DNA of 64,000 bases from JAGLON01 sp041394985 (GTDB lineage: Bacteria > Zixibacteria > MSB-5A5 > GN15 > JAAZOE01): positions 4,216,001 to 4,280,000 of the forward strand of contig JAWLBI010000001.1 in NCBI GenBank assembly GCA_041394985.1, read 5' to 3'. The notes below the pieces were generated by a model, which was not told the DNA's origin, made no database searches, and saw only the letters and a program-made list of their open reading frames with translations. Position numbers and translations under genes: made by a program. Each line of letters begins with the position of its first letter. Position 1 is the stretch's first letter. This document shows, piece by piece, positions 35,101 to 42,926 of the stretch.

Positions 35101-37642
35101 CAACCAAACATTCCTGACGACCGGCAATAAGCCCGATGGCGCGTTTCCTGCCGATCTTGACGGCGACGGTGATATCGATCTCGCCATTCCCAACCACGAT
35201 TCGCATACCATTTCACTGTTCATGAACAATGGAGATGGAACATTTGCGAGTCAGGTGACAATCGCTGCCGGCGGCAACAATCCGTGGGATGTCACGGCTC
35301 GGGATTTCGATAGCGACGGAGATCTCGATCTGGCAACCTCGAATTACGGGACGAACAACGTTTCCGTCTATTTGAATAACGGAAGCGGATCATTTACGAT
35401 TTCGGCGAGTTATGCCGCCGGGACACGCCCCCATCCGATTCTGTCCGAAGATATCGATGGAGATGGTGATTTCGATCTGATCGCCGCCAACCTGCTTTCT
35501 GATGATATCTCCGTGTACTTCAATAATGGGAACGGCACGTTCACCGCTCAGACGAATGTCTATGTCGGTGACGGGCCTATCGGTCTGGCCGGTACGGATT
35601 ATGACCGCGACGGCGATATCGATATATTCACGGCGAACTACTATGGTAGTACTATCGGTATGCTCGTGAATAATGGAGATGGAACTTTCGAGGAGTCCGT
35701 TCAGTTGCCGATGGGCGCATATGGACCGTTTAATGTCATTGCGATCGATCTCAATGGCGACGGCCTGGCAGATCTCGCTACGGCTAACCGCGGCTCTAAT
35801 GATGTTTCCGTCTTATTGCAGGATTACTATCACGACTTCTCCGTATCGGGCGTTTACGATGCCGGTACCGACCCATATTATGTTTGCGGGGTCGATTTGA
35901 ACGGTGATCACCGCCTTGAATTGGTCTCGGCAAACCTGAATTCGGATGATATTTCGGTCTTTACGAATAATGGTTCCGGAGTATTCGGTACGCAGACGCG
36001 ATATCCCGTGGGAGACGGACCGCTCTGGGTATGCGCGGCAGATTTCAATGCCGATCAGATGATGGATATTGCGGTGGCCAACGCCTTCAATAATACCGTA
36101 TCGGTCTATTACAATACCGAACCAGGGCCGGCTCTGACGTCGCCATCAAATGGCTATTCGACGACCAGTCATACGATCACGCTCAATTGGGAGGATTACT
36201 CCGGCGCGATTACATATGACGTAGTCGTCGACGCGGATCCTGCCTTCGGATCGATCGATCGGCAAATGACCGGTCTGACGGTATCGCAATGGCTGATTTC
36301 TCCGAGTCTCGGTCACGGCACGTTCTATTGGAAAGTCAGGGCTCAGACCGCGGGCGGACCGTCGAATTGGTCGCAGACGTGGAAATTTACGATTCGTGAC
36401 ATACCGACATCATGTCCGGTCCTGTTCACGCATGACGGTGCGAATTTCATCAAGGACAATCCGTTGATGACGGCGTGTGAGGCGTCCGGTTATGCCGATA
36501 TCGTCACAGACTATTATCATGTGTCGCAGCCGGTCGTCGCCGATAACGGCATTGTTACCTTCCAGCTAAAAGAAATGGAAGATGAGATTACCTACCTGTA
36601 CGATCTCGAACTGATGGTCGCAGATCACGGTGCGGATTCTCGCATCGCCTGTTCGCCCACCGGAGAGATATCGACTTATGCTTCGACACTCATTCCGGTG
36701 TCGGCAATCGACAATGAGGGCCGGAATCAGCTCGAGGCTATCGTATCGAACGATGGGGTGAAGTTCGAGGCCACGGGATCAGGGTATATCGATCTGGTAT
36801 TTGAAACCGGGACGGATGAACCGCTGGCGGGCGGCATCATCATCGATGCGCCGCCGAAACAGGTCTGCCCCTGGCCGGATCCGGAGGAAAACGGCGGATT
36901 AACCAAGGCTTCACCGACGACGGATGCACCTTCAGAAAACGTCGATGTCACCGTGTCATATCAGACGAGTAAAGGCGAGTGGCAAGAACTACCGTCATTG
37001 CCTCCTCGGGCAATGATCGGCAGTGAGGCGCTCCCGACACCGATCGAATCGAATACATTGACGATTCGCGTTGCCTGGGACGGCTCGTACTCGACTGATA
37101 TCATTCAATATTTCGTCACGGGCGCAGATGCACCGACCGTAACGACGCATCGTATCGCGGACGGCAATACCATGCTGGATAAGACATCCAGTCCGTGGAC
37201 AGGATTCAGAGACAGCGAACCGCTCATCCTGCGCAAGGGTGATGTCTTCGAATTCACGTTCGCTGTCGGCGATGAAGCGGAAGATGGATTGGCGCGCGAT
37301 TATATCATTCGGGCGGTCGGAAGATATCAGCCCGATTACTCGATATTCGCGAGTCACCGTCCGGCGCAGCCGCAGCTCCACGGTAACTTCCCGAACCCGT
37401 TTAACCCGACGACGACGATCTCTTATGATTTGTCCGTGGATGGGGCGGTCAAGCTGGAAGTCTTCAATGTACTCGGCCAGCAGGTCAGAGAATTGGTCAA
37501 TGCCACTCAGCCTGCAGGTAGTTACACGGTAACATGGGACAGCAGAGATAATAACAATCAGCCGGTTTCGAGCGGTATTTATTTCTATCGCCTCACAACT
37601 GCTGATTTCACTCAATCCAAGAAGATGCTGCTTCTGAAGTAG
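32120..37642 (+). CDS. Secreted subtilisin-like protease with FG-GAP repeats and C-terminal sorting domain
   Basis: The ATG at 32120 follows AGGAG (32110-32114) and gives 1840 residues with a Sec signal peptide (1-26). A propeptide (about 30-150) precedes the S8 catalytic domain with Asp193 (NFDTGVEGTH), His241 (GNGHGTHTMG), Asn348 (AAGNSG) and Ser428 (SGTSMATPH). Calcium-binding type 3 thrombospondin-like repeats (DTDGDGIFDDGD, DSDGDGIGDACD) and a right-handed beta-helix (about 550-830) come next. An Ig-like domain, FG-GAP/VCBS repeats (about 930-1290) and a fibronectin-like part follow. The C-terminal FlgD-like sorting domain begins NFPNPFNPTTTISYDL and ends with a run of leucine and lysine. 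It probably acts at the cell surface or outside the cell. It diverges from the sigma/anti-sigma/CHAT unit and ends at a strong terminator. Confidence 0.93.
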   Translation: MRRRELPVIGLLCVLLSILCAGSAWGGQIDPALQEEFNQLATGESVTALIYMTDQVDLQALNQTFEANRIGLDERHEIIVTELQALATSSQANLITYLNTQLSIGGVDSYETYWVSNTISVTGIQSVIETIAARADVAMVYYNYEVEGIAPTESGTPEAGGATAPENGLVAVRAPEVWALGYTGTGVLVANFDTGVEGTHDALETRWAGAADSRYAGHPEWAWFDPYTHNNSFPFEGGNGHGTHTMGTICGGAPGDQVGVAPGALWIAAASIDRGGSISETVNDILESFQWVIDPDGNPATNWDVPDVLSNSWGLRTAHGYAPCDDLFWSYIDVCEAAGIAVVFAAGNSGFTEMGRPADRAWNDYQTCAVAAVDGNTTGWPIASFSSRGPTYCTPTGVAAIKPEIAAPGVSVRSSFPGNQYTTMSGTSMATPHIAGVIALIREANPYLPVNDIKQIIYNTAYDLGTTGKDNNYGYGMVDAYEAVQQALALLPDDTDGDGIFDDGDFSGTVGDNPCTAGATNNCDDNCLTVPNPYQEDSDGDGIGDACDGYVVRNVPGQYPNIQAAINAAQNGDHVVVGIGTFYGPGNVNVDFLGKEITVRSVLGPDYTTIDCGGIGSQNRGFVFVNDETSDAVLQGFTIQNGDARGRPDYELYKSDEHGGAIRIRSASPTIINCRLKNNYGHIGGAIHCMKVVGEPDNVYPTFINCVFEGNVANHPTLQQDNGGAIMFINSHPTFTNCQFIDNDANEYGGAVYAMTSTGTFTNCTFDGNQSAYVHGGAVLGSASDLDFNRCIISNTPAGYGISIWNGSVVDFTCGDFWNNTPSNYSSNSSTMNVDANTIFEDPIYCDPANNDFTLYDVSPCLAENSPCELTIGALGEGCESPVLANVIPQSYVVGAVPTMEVIVMADQPMDPTSFNSNTFKVFSRTSGRESGTYHYATSPYWYWFEPDGNYRAGEIINYVLTTGITDATGHQIKQPFVGTFMVRASTESYGYLGNQTFLTTGNKPDGAFPADLDGDGDIDLAIPNHDSHTISLFMNNGDGTFASQVTIAAGGNNPWDVTARDFDSDGDLDLATSNYGTNNVSVYLNNGSGSFTISASYAAGTRPHPILSEDIDGDGDFDLIAANLLSDDISVYFNNGNGTFTAQTNVYVGDGPIGLAGTDYDRDGDIDIFTANYYGSTIGMLVNNGDGTFEESVQLPMGAYGPFNVIAIDLNGDGLADLATANRGSNDVSVLLQDYYHDFSVSGVYDAGTDPYYVCGVDLNGDHRLELVSANLNSDDISVFTNNGSGVFGTQTRYPVGDGPLWVCAADFNADQMMDIAVANAFNNTVSVYYNTEPGPALTSPSNGYSTTSHTITLNWEDYSGAITYDVVVDADPAFGSIDRQMTGLTVSQWLISPSLGHGTFYWKVRAQTAGGPSNWSQTWKFTIRDIPTSCPVLFTHDGANFIKDNPLMTACEASGYADIVTDYYHVSQPVVADNGIVTFQLKEMEDEITYLYDLELMVADHGADSRIACSPTGEISTYASTLIPVSAIDNEGRNQLEAIVSNDGVKFEATGSGYIDLVFETGTDEPLAGGIIIDAPPKQVCPWPDPEENGGLTKASPTTDAPSENVDVTVSYQTSKGEWQELPSLPPRAMIGSEALPTPIESNTLTIRVAWDGSYSTDIIQYFVTGADAPTVTTHRIADGNTMLDKTSSPWTGFRDSEPLILRKGDVFEFTFAVGDEAEDGLARDYIIRAVGRYQPDYSIFASHRPAQPQLHGNFPNPFNPTTTISYDLSVDGAVKLEVFNVLGQQVRELVNATQPAGSYTVTWDSRDNNNQPVSSGIYFYRLTTADFTQSKKMLLLK

Positions 37643-37662
37643 TATCAGCGTGCTCGTAACCC

Positions 37663-37694
37663 AAAAAAAGGCGGCCGCCCGGCCGCCTTTTTTA
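37663..37694. terminator. Bidirectional rho-independent terminator
   Basis: The stem GGCGGCC (37670-37676) and GGCCGCC (37681-37687) has a 4-base loop. It is preceded by a run of seven A and followed by a run of six T. It closes the subtilase transcript and could also stop transcription arriving from the right. Confidence 0.95.
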
Positions 37695-37938
37695 TTAGAA
37701 GGACTTTCTCCAAATGTATAGTTATTATGAAGGAGAAATACCATGGTCATAACATATTGGCATTACAGCCGGTAAAGGCATGCGATAAAAGGACTCACCT
37801 ATGGACATGGTTTTCATGGTACGCGGAATAGATAGCCGAACAGAATAAGTAGTTTGCGGTTCTGGTTGGCGAACAGGAAATTGCAGCTTGAATAATACTG
37901 ACAAAATGTCATGACTGGATACTGCCACAATAAAAAAG

Positions 37939-37984
37939 CTCCCCCGGCTGGACTCGAACCAGCGGCCCGCTGATTAACAGTCAG
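37939..37984 (-). pseudogene. tRNA-Asn 3' fragment, probable island attachment site
   Basis: Read on the minus strand this is the 3' part of a tRNA. It holds the anticodon loop CTGTTAA (anticodon GTT, Asn), a variable loop, a perfect T-arm GCTGG-TTCGAGT-CCAGC, the 3' acceptor strand CGGGGGA, discriminator G, then a T-run. The sequence that should hold the D-arm and the 5' acceptor strand (TCCCCCG) is unrelated, and the first anticodon-stem pair is broken. A tRNA tail cut in the anticodon stem is typical of one end of an element integrated in a tRNA gene. The DNA to the right becomes AT-rich with mobile genes. No second copy was found in the window. The 778 bases from 37643 to 38420 otherwise hold no convincing gene. 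Confidence 0.75.
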
Positions 37985-38420
37985 GTGAATAGCCCGCAAC
38001 CCTATCAAGTTGTTATTCAATAAGTTACTGGTTGGCGTTGGAGTATTTTAATTAACTATCAGGTGTCCTAAATGTTTTCCCCTAAAAACTTCTTACTCTT
38101 TTTGTGTTTTATTGCCAAATACTTTTTGACAATATATCTATATAATACTCAAGAACCGCGAATTCAATAAGAAAATCAGAACTAGAAATCAAACACTTCC
38201 TTCACTTATTTAATGAACAAGTATAGGGGCTTTGCCAATCAACAACAATTGTGGCATAACACTAAAGGAGTATTAAAAAACAAAATAGCAGTTGACTTTT
38301 TTAATTTTTGGGTATATTTTCACAACAATAAGCAATTATTAGTAACAATACTCAACAATGACCATCAATATGTCAATATGAGTTACGTTGTGTATATAAA
38401 GGAGTACTGTCATAGGTATT

Positions 38421-38675
38421 TTGGATTCACTTAGAATATCAGGCCATATGACTGCTTATCACAAGGCCTTATTTGATAGAATATACGAGGTTTCAAAGGT
38501 GCCAAAGTCTGAATTGTATAGGCGAGCCTTTGACATGTATTTGATATTGCACAAAGAAGAATTACTAAAGGCTGGCATTGAACTACCTACCGAGTTGGCC
38601 AACAGGGATATAAATTCAGTCATGACTCCATTGCCTTCACTTCAAAATCCTAAGGGAAAAAAGAGAGGGAATTAG
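38421..38675 (+). CDS. Small RHH-like DNA-binding protein
   Basis: The 84-residue protein starts at TTG. Its N-terminal half reads as strand (LRIS), helix (MTAYHKALFDRIYEVSKV), turn (PKSE), helix (LYRRAFDMYLI), which is the ribbon-helix-helix pattern of CopG/MetJ-like regulators. If translation began at the ATG at 38448 the DNA-binding strand would be lost, so the TTG is preferred although its ribosome-binding site is poor. It is the first gene of a three-gene unit with a GAF-like protein and a small acidic protein, ending in a terminator at 39546. It may autoregulate the unit. Confidence in the fold is moderate. Confidence 0.5.
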   Translation: MDSLRISGHMTAYHKALFDRIYEVSKVPKSELYRRAFDMYLILHKEELLKAGIELPTELANRDINSVMTPLPSLQNPKGKKRGN

Positions 38676-38676
38676 G

Positions 38677-39279
38677 TTGTCCGATTTAAGATTTATTGCA
38701 TTGTCTAAAGCATTGTTGCATGTCAGCAATATCTTAGAGTATAGGTATCCGAAAGAATTTAATTCAATATTACCTGCAAAAATGGAGGCATATTTAAATA
38801 AAATATATATCGAAACTCTAAAGGCTACTTGTTCATTTCTTACACATCGTCAGAACAACTGTGATTCAGCCGCATTAATCAAAACATACGTTCCCAATAA
38901 CAAATGCGTCGTCAGGGCATCTTATGGAATAATCGGTAAAACCTCATCTGATTTAGACACCAATTTACTACCTTCTGTTGGAATTATAAACAATACCTTA
39001 GAGGCCCGTAAAATTATTGTTAAGAATGATCCTGAAGATTCCGACGTTATTTTGAGGCTAGGAGACATAGAAATCGACTACATTGAGGGAAAGAAGCCAA
39101 AATCGGTAATGTGTATTCCGGCCATGTTTGACAGGCTTAAATTGGGCGTGATATTATTACAATCAGGAGAAAGAAATTATTTTTCTGAGGCTGACTTATA
39201 TGAGTACTGGCACATCGGTACACTTTTAGCAAATGTGTTTAAACATGATCCCTATTGGAAAATAGTATGTTCTATATAA
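38677..39279 (+). CDS. GAF-domain-like protein
   Basis: The 200-residue protein starts at TTG, with GAGAGGG 7 bases before it. The one-base gap after the preceding stop shows coupling. The central part has the GAF pattern: a strand pair around CVVRASYGIIG, a variable loop (about 105-135), then KSVMCIPAMFDRLKLGVILLQSGERNYFSEADL, which matches the ...vPi...g.viGvl.l.......f...dl ending of GAF domains. GAF domains bind cyclic nucleotides or other small ligands. No output domain is attached, so signalling would go through partners such as the neighbouring RHH-like and small acidic proteins. The function is unknown. Confidence 0.6.
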   Translation: MSDLRFIALSKALLHVSNILEYRYPKEFNSILPAKMEAYLNKIYIETLKATCSFLTHRQNNCDSAALIKTYVPNNKCVVRASYGIIGKTSSDLDTNLLPSVGIINNTLEARKIIVKNDPEDSDVILRLGDIEIDYIEGKKPKSVMCIPAMFDRLKLGVILLQSGERNYFSEADLYEYWHIGTLLANVFKHDPYWKIVCSI

Positions 39280-39296
39280 ACGCCTAGGAGGCTAAG

Positions 39297-39482
39297 ATGA
39301 AACAGGCAAAAGGGAATTTCCCAGAGCCAGAAACTGGTCCAATCCCAGAACCATTAAGGTTGACGAATAGTCCCGATTTTTGTAGCGAAGAACTGGCTAT
39401 CATCCATTTTGTAAATGGAGAACGGACTATGGAAGAGTTTCTTAATGAAATTGACCAGTCCTTTAATAATTTCTCATCATAA
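39297..39482 (+). CDS. Small acidic protein, unknown function
   Basis: This 61-residue protein has a strong ribosome-binding site (AGGAGG, then ATG after 6 bases). The N-terminal third is proline-rich (PEPETGPIPEP). The C-terminal part LAIIHFVNGERTMEEFLNEI looks like a short winged or PqqD-like segment, but this is too short to assign. It is the last gene of the RHH/GAF unit, 17 bases after the GAF stop, with a terminator 37 bases beyond its stop. No function is proposed. Confidence 0.6.
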   Translation: MKQAKGNFPEPETGPIPEPLRLTNSPDFCSEELAIIHFVNGERTMEEFLNEIDQSFNNFSS

Positions 39483-39518
39483 TTAGAACAAAGAAACTAT
39501 ATTATGATGAAACTTGTC

Positions 39519-39547
39519 GGGCACTCAAAAGAGTGCCCTTTTTTTTA
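39519..39547 (+). terminator. Rho-independent terminator
   Basis: A perfect 8-base-pair stem GGGCACTC (39519-39526) and GAGTGCCC (39531-39538) with an AAAA loop is followed by a run of at least eight T. It ends the RHH/GAF/small-protein unit and separates it from the converging mobilisation genes. Confidence 0.95.
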
Positions 39548-39557
39548 TTCGTTACAC

Positions 39558-40067
39558 CTACCAAATTTCCATAATGCCTTTACTGCCTCTTTGTAAGAGT
39601 TTCGGATCACTACCTATCTTATTCATTAAATCCTCAACAGATTTTACAACTGCGTGGTGAACAATGGTTACCCAAGCGCTCAGGTCCTGGTGTATTAGAA
39701 TATTCTTTGGAGCAGATAATGCCTCGGCCGAACCGGTCAACTTTTCAGAAGCCCACTTTTTCAGGAAATTCGGCTCCACCGTCAGGAATCGACAACAATC
39801 CAGATGGACACCAAAGTCTCGAATACCTATATACATGTGATAGTCCCTAAACTGCTCCAGAGTTACTATCAAGAACTCACGCCTAACTTTCGAGAAGAAC
39901 CCTGAACTCTGAACTTCTTCAATTGACCAAACACAATTGCCCGGGATTTCTGACTGCTGTAATCGATTTTGAATTCCTTCCAATACAGTTGGTGCGTTTC
40001 CGGCGGCGTTATCCAATACCATTGACCATTCATTAAGAATCGATTCTTCTTTCAACTTGATAGACAT
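39558..40067 (-). CDS. Uncharacterised protein of the coupling-ATPase cluster
   Basis: I do not recognise this 169-residue soluble protein. It has no signal peptide or membrane helix. Its N-terminal part is helical (EESILNEWSMVLDNAAG), the middle is mixed, and the C-terminus is rich in His, Ser and Lys (LSAWVTIVHHAVVKSVEDLM). A ribosome-binding site (AAGGAG) precedes the ATG. It lies 26 bases downstream of a replication-relaxation gene on the same strand, so it probably belongs to the same transcript as the coupling ATPase. A role in DNA transfer or maintenance of the element is possible from context only. Confidence 0.6.
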   Translation of the reverse strand: MSIKLKEESILNEWSMVLDNAAGNAPTVLEGIQNRLQQSEIPGNCVWSIEEVQSSGFFSKVRREFLIVTLEQFRDYHMYIGIRDFGVHLDCCRFLTVEPNFLKKWASEKLTGSAEALSAPKNILIHQDLSAWVTIVHHAVVKSVEDLMNKIGSDPKLLQRGSKGIMEIW

Positions 40068-40093
40068 ATCATTACTCCTTGTTAAACGAACAA

Positions 40094-40978
40094 TTATCCG
40101 ATCTGATAGGAGTTGGAATCTGTGTGATCTATCGATTTCCAGACCGGGTCAAAAACACCATTATTTTCGACTGACTCAAAGGTTGTTATCCATTGAAATT
40201 GCTTTGCTTTTTGAGAGATTTGTATGGCATCAGATGCTTGCCTGATATTTTCAATCCGGCTTTCTGAGGTCGTTACAAACAGGCTTCGGAAACCCTTAAA
40301 TGACTCAATACTAAAGTCCTCACAATAGTGCTGATAGCCTCCCTGAATTAAGTAGTTTACATAGAACCATATTGCCTTTAGCACTCCTCTCTTTATGTTT
40401 GAGACGACCTCTGTACCCATATCGATTTCAAGAAAAAACAAGGCGAATTTGCCGTCCCTTTCCAGAGCAAACACACCATCAGGGGTATGCGATGTCCTTT
40501 TATGCTGTGCCTGAAAGTCGCTCACTGTATCACGAATATACTTAGTGGGTGAACCTTTGTTTGATTTGCCACCATAATACTCTGGGATGAATTTGACCAA
40601 ATTAATATCCGAATCATTGCAGGCTTTTGATAGGTTGATTCGGAAATCATTGATAGCCAAAAAGTGATTCATAAAAAGGCTGTTTTTCGGTTTGGTGTTT
40701 ATATTCCTCCAATCAATGCTTTCTCCCTCTGTCTTTATTAAATCCACTACATTGTCAAATCCCTTCTTGGTCACAAAAAATATAGACTCGTGAATTTCCG
40801 GCACCGGTATCGTGTCGATTAGTTTTTGATCACGCAATATCTTCATCCTGCGATATGCCGTCTGTAGAGACGGAAAAAACAGCAGTTCAATCTGTGAAAT
40901 AGACAGATATCTGTATTCGTACAGTGTCTGGAGAATCAAGTAATCCCTGTCTGTCATCTTAAATGCCTTATCACTCAA
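40094..40978 (-). CDS. Replication-relaxation family protein (copy 2)
   Basis: The 294-residue protein starts with a winged-helix DNA-binding domain (about 8-75: DRDYLILQTLYEYRYLSISQ, then SLQTAYRRMKILRDQKLID). A nuclease-like alpha/beta region follows, with TPDGVFALERDGKFALFFLEID, the conserved PD...E.D pattern of the replication-relaxation (PF13814-type) family. Such proteins are encoded on plasmids and integrative elements, near coupling ATPases, and are thought to act in relaxation or replication of the element. Its start overlaps the stop of the coupling ATPase by 4 bases. A second, longer family member lies at 42927-43898. Confidence 0.78.
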   Translation of the reverse strand: MSDKAFKMTDRDYLILQTLYEYRYLSISQIELLFFPSLQTAYRRMKILRDQKLIDTIPVPEIHESIFFVTKKGFDNVVDLIKTEGESIDWRNINTKPKNSLFMNHFLAINDFRINLSKACNDSDINLVKFIPEYYGGKSNKGSPTKYIRDTVSDFQAQHKRTSHTPDGVFALERDGKFALFFLEIDMGTEVVSNIKRGVLKAIWFYVNYLIQGGYQHYCEDFSIESFKGFRSLFVTTSESRIENIRQASDAIQISQKAKQFQWITTFESVENNGVFDPVWKSIDHTDSNSYQIG

Positions 40979-42621
40979 TTGAATACCTCTCCAGGGTCAA
41001 TACCGTCCAAAGGATCATCCAAGGCGCGATTACTACTTGATATTTCATCATCCGAATTAAAATCTCTCGGAATCCCATAGCTGTGCCGTGAAGCTGATAT
41101 CACCCGTTTGGCCAATGCGAAATCAGGTCTGTCTGCCATTTTGGGTACCGTCATAGGAAAGGAATTTTTGCCAATCCGGCAAAAGGTCTGACCAATTGGC
41201 AAACGTAATAACTCATCCGCTGGCAAAGAGAGTATTTCATTATTGTATTGAGATATGAACTCGCGGGAAATCTTGACTGCATCCGCCTGTGACACATTAA
41301 AGCTGACAATAGTCGACACATTTCCCAATATCTCTCGAAGCAATTCAATGGGAATTTGCCCGGTCTGCTGATGTGCCAGTATCATACCAAGCCTATATTT
41401 CCTGGCTCTCGAAAGAATTTTCTCATACGACTTCGAAGCCAGTCCACAGAAGTTTTGGAATTCATCCAGATACAAATAGAATGGTCTGCGTTTGCCTTTG
41501 GCGGTATCTGCACGACTCATTGTGGCGGTCTGAAACTTAGAAACGATCAACTGCCCTATTAGCTGGCTGGCGACCTCACCCAGAATTCCATCAGAGAGAT
41601 TAAAGAGTAAAACCTTACCCTCATCCATGGCCCTTCGAATATTCAATAATTTTCGGGATATTTCCCTATCATCCAAGTTGGTATTTTCCGGTGGACACAG
41701 GCAGTTTCTGACATTTTTGGCTCTGATAACTCTTCCGATGCGATTGATAATCGGCAGGTGTGAATCCCTTGGCAATTGCTCATAGGTACTGCCAAAAAAC
41801 TCTCGAGTTTGTGTATCATTTGTGGTACGAACTATCTCATTGCGAAAGGTACTATCGAATCGATCCAGTAAAGGCGCGAAATCAAGCAAGGTTGTGTTGG
41901 GCCGTTCCACTAAGGCATATAAGGACTGGCGAAATATCTCATCCATCCGGGGGCCGCCTTCGCCCAATATTCTCCGAAAGATTGTAAATAATTCATCTAC
42001 ATGAAGATCAATATCCTCGTCGTCATCGATATGGAGTGGATTGAGAACTACCGGTGAATCTTGGTCGGCCGGATTAAAGTAAATTACATCATCAATACGA
42101 TTTTCCGGGATGTATGGCAGAATCTCGTCACTGAGCATTTCAAACTCCGGTGCCAGAACCCCGATACCATTGCCCAACTGCAAATCCTGATAGATCAGGT
42201 ATCTAAGGAAATTTGTTTTGCCATATCCGGATTTGCCAATTACATAGATATGTTTGTCCCTGTACTGATTGGGCAAGATGACCGGGAAATTGACATACTC
42301 TGTCGGCTGATCACCTAAAAACAAACCTTCGGCTTCAGCTATTCTTTCCAGAATAAAATCACATAAATCCTCGGCCATAATGCCTTGATTAATCTTTCCT
42401 TCCAGTTCTGCCCGTGAAACGACCGACCGCGCAATATAGCCGTGATAATTGGCAAAGTACTGAACGACTCCGTAGCAGTCAGAGAGACGTTTATCCTCGG
42501 CAAGCCTTGCCTGACGAATCTTCGCATTTCTAATGTCAGTCAGCTTTGGATAAATTTTATATGCGATGTACAGGGCAACAACTATCAGGAAACCAAGAGA
42601 TGTCAGAAAATCTCTTTCCAA
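40975..42621 (-). CDS. VirD4/TraG-like DNA-translocation (coupling) ATPase
   Basis: The 548-residue protein has one N-terminal membrane helix (about 8-24). The motor domain carries Walker A GKSGYGKT (129-136) and Walker B LYLDEFQNF (about 387-395). Further typical segments are GIGVLAPEFEMLSDEILPYI and the late motif ILAHQQTGQI. These are features of type IV secretion DNA-binding and TraM-recognition ATPases, which feed DNA to a conjugation channel. No other type IV secretion genes are visible in the window, so the element is either mobilisable or has its channel genes elsewhere. It is flanked by two replication-relaxation genes on the same strand. Confidence 0.82.
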   Translation of the reverse strand: MERDFLTSLGFLIVVALYIAYKIYPKLTDIRNAKIRQARLAEDKRLSDCYGVVQYFANYHGYIARSVVSRAELEGKINQGIMAEDLCDFILERIAEAEGLFLGDQPTEYVNFPVILPNQYRDKHIYVIGKSGYGKTNFLRYLIYQDLQLGNGIGVLAPEFEMLSDEILPYIPENRIDDVIYFNPADQDSPVVLNPLHIDDDEDIDLHVDELFTIFRRILGEGGPRMDEIFRQSLYALVERPNTTLLDFAPLLDRFDSTFRNEIVRTTNDTQTREFFGSTYEQLPRDSHLPIINRIGRVIRAKNVRNCLCPPENTNLDDREISRKLLNIRRAMDEGKVLLFNLSDGILGEVASQLIGQLIVSKFQTATMSRADTAKGKRRPFYLYLDEFQNFCGLASKSYEKILSRARKYRLGMILAHQQTGQIPIELLREILGNVSTIVSFNVSQADAVKISREFISQYNNEILSLPADELLRLPIGQTFCRIGKNSFPMTVPKMADRPDFALAKRVISASRHSYGIPRDFNSDDEISSSNRALDDPLDGIDPGEVFN

Positions 42622-42926
42622 GTGGTTATCCTATGTATCTAATTCCCTTATATACTAATTGTATATCGGCTGTATAATGGGAATCTACACCTTAAATGCC
42701 GTAAATTACTGATATATAATGCGATAATAACCGTCTAATTCTCCAACTATATACTACTTTTGAGTAATATACAGTCCCGGCCCCGCAATTCGACGATGAG
42801 ATTTCCTATGAGGGTGGAGGCTTTCTCAACCGGGGCGACACTACCACCAATAGCGCCTCCCGATTTCTACATGACAGCTTGGTCAATGGCGAGAAATGCC
42901 GAATTAAACGGGACCAAGGCTGAATT
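42622..42926. other. Intergenic gap in the mobilisation cluster
   Basis: This 305-base stretch lies between the coupling ATPase and the upstream replication-relaxation gene. The half nearest the ATPase is AT-rich with several TATA-like boxes and could hold its promoter. The half nearest 42927 has higher GC, with short open frames on both strands that I could not connect convincingly to a protein. Confidence 0.4.

Noticed and set aside
37814..38020. Minus-strand frame containing RAAGSSPAGG
   Set aside because: It is the typical translation artefact of a tRNA T-arm and runs through the tRNA-Asn fragment.
38102..38150. TTGACA followed by TATAAT near 38130
   Set aside because: The two boxes are only about 9 bases apart, too close for a sigma70 promoter.
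38213..38434. 73-codon plus-strand frame before the RHH-like gene
   Set aside because: No ribosome-binding site, low-complexity AT-rich composition and overlap with the next gene; coding is not supported.
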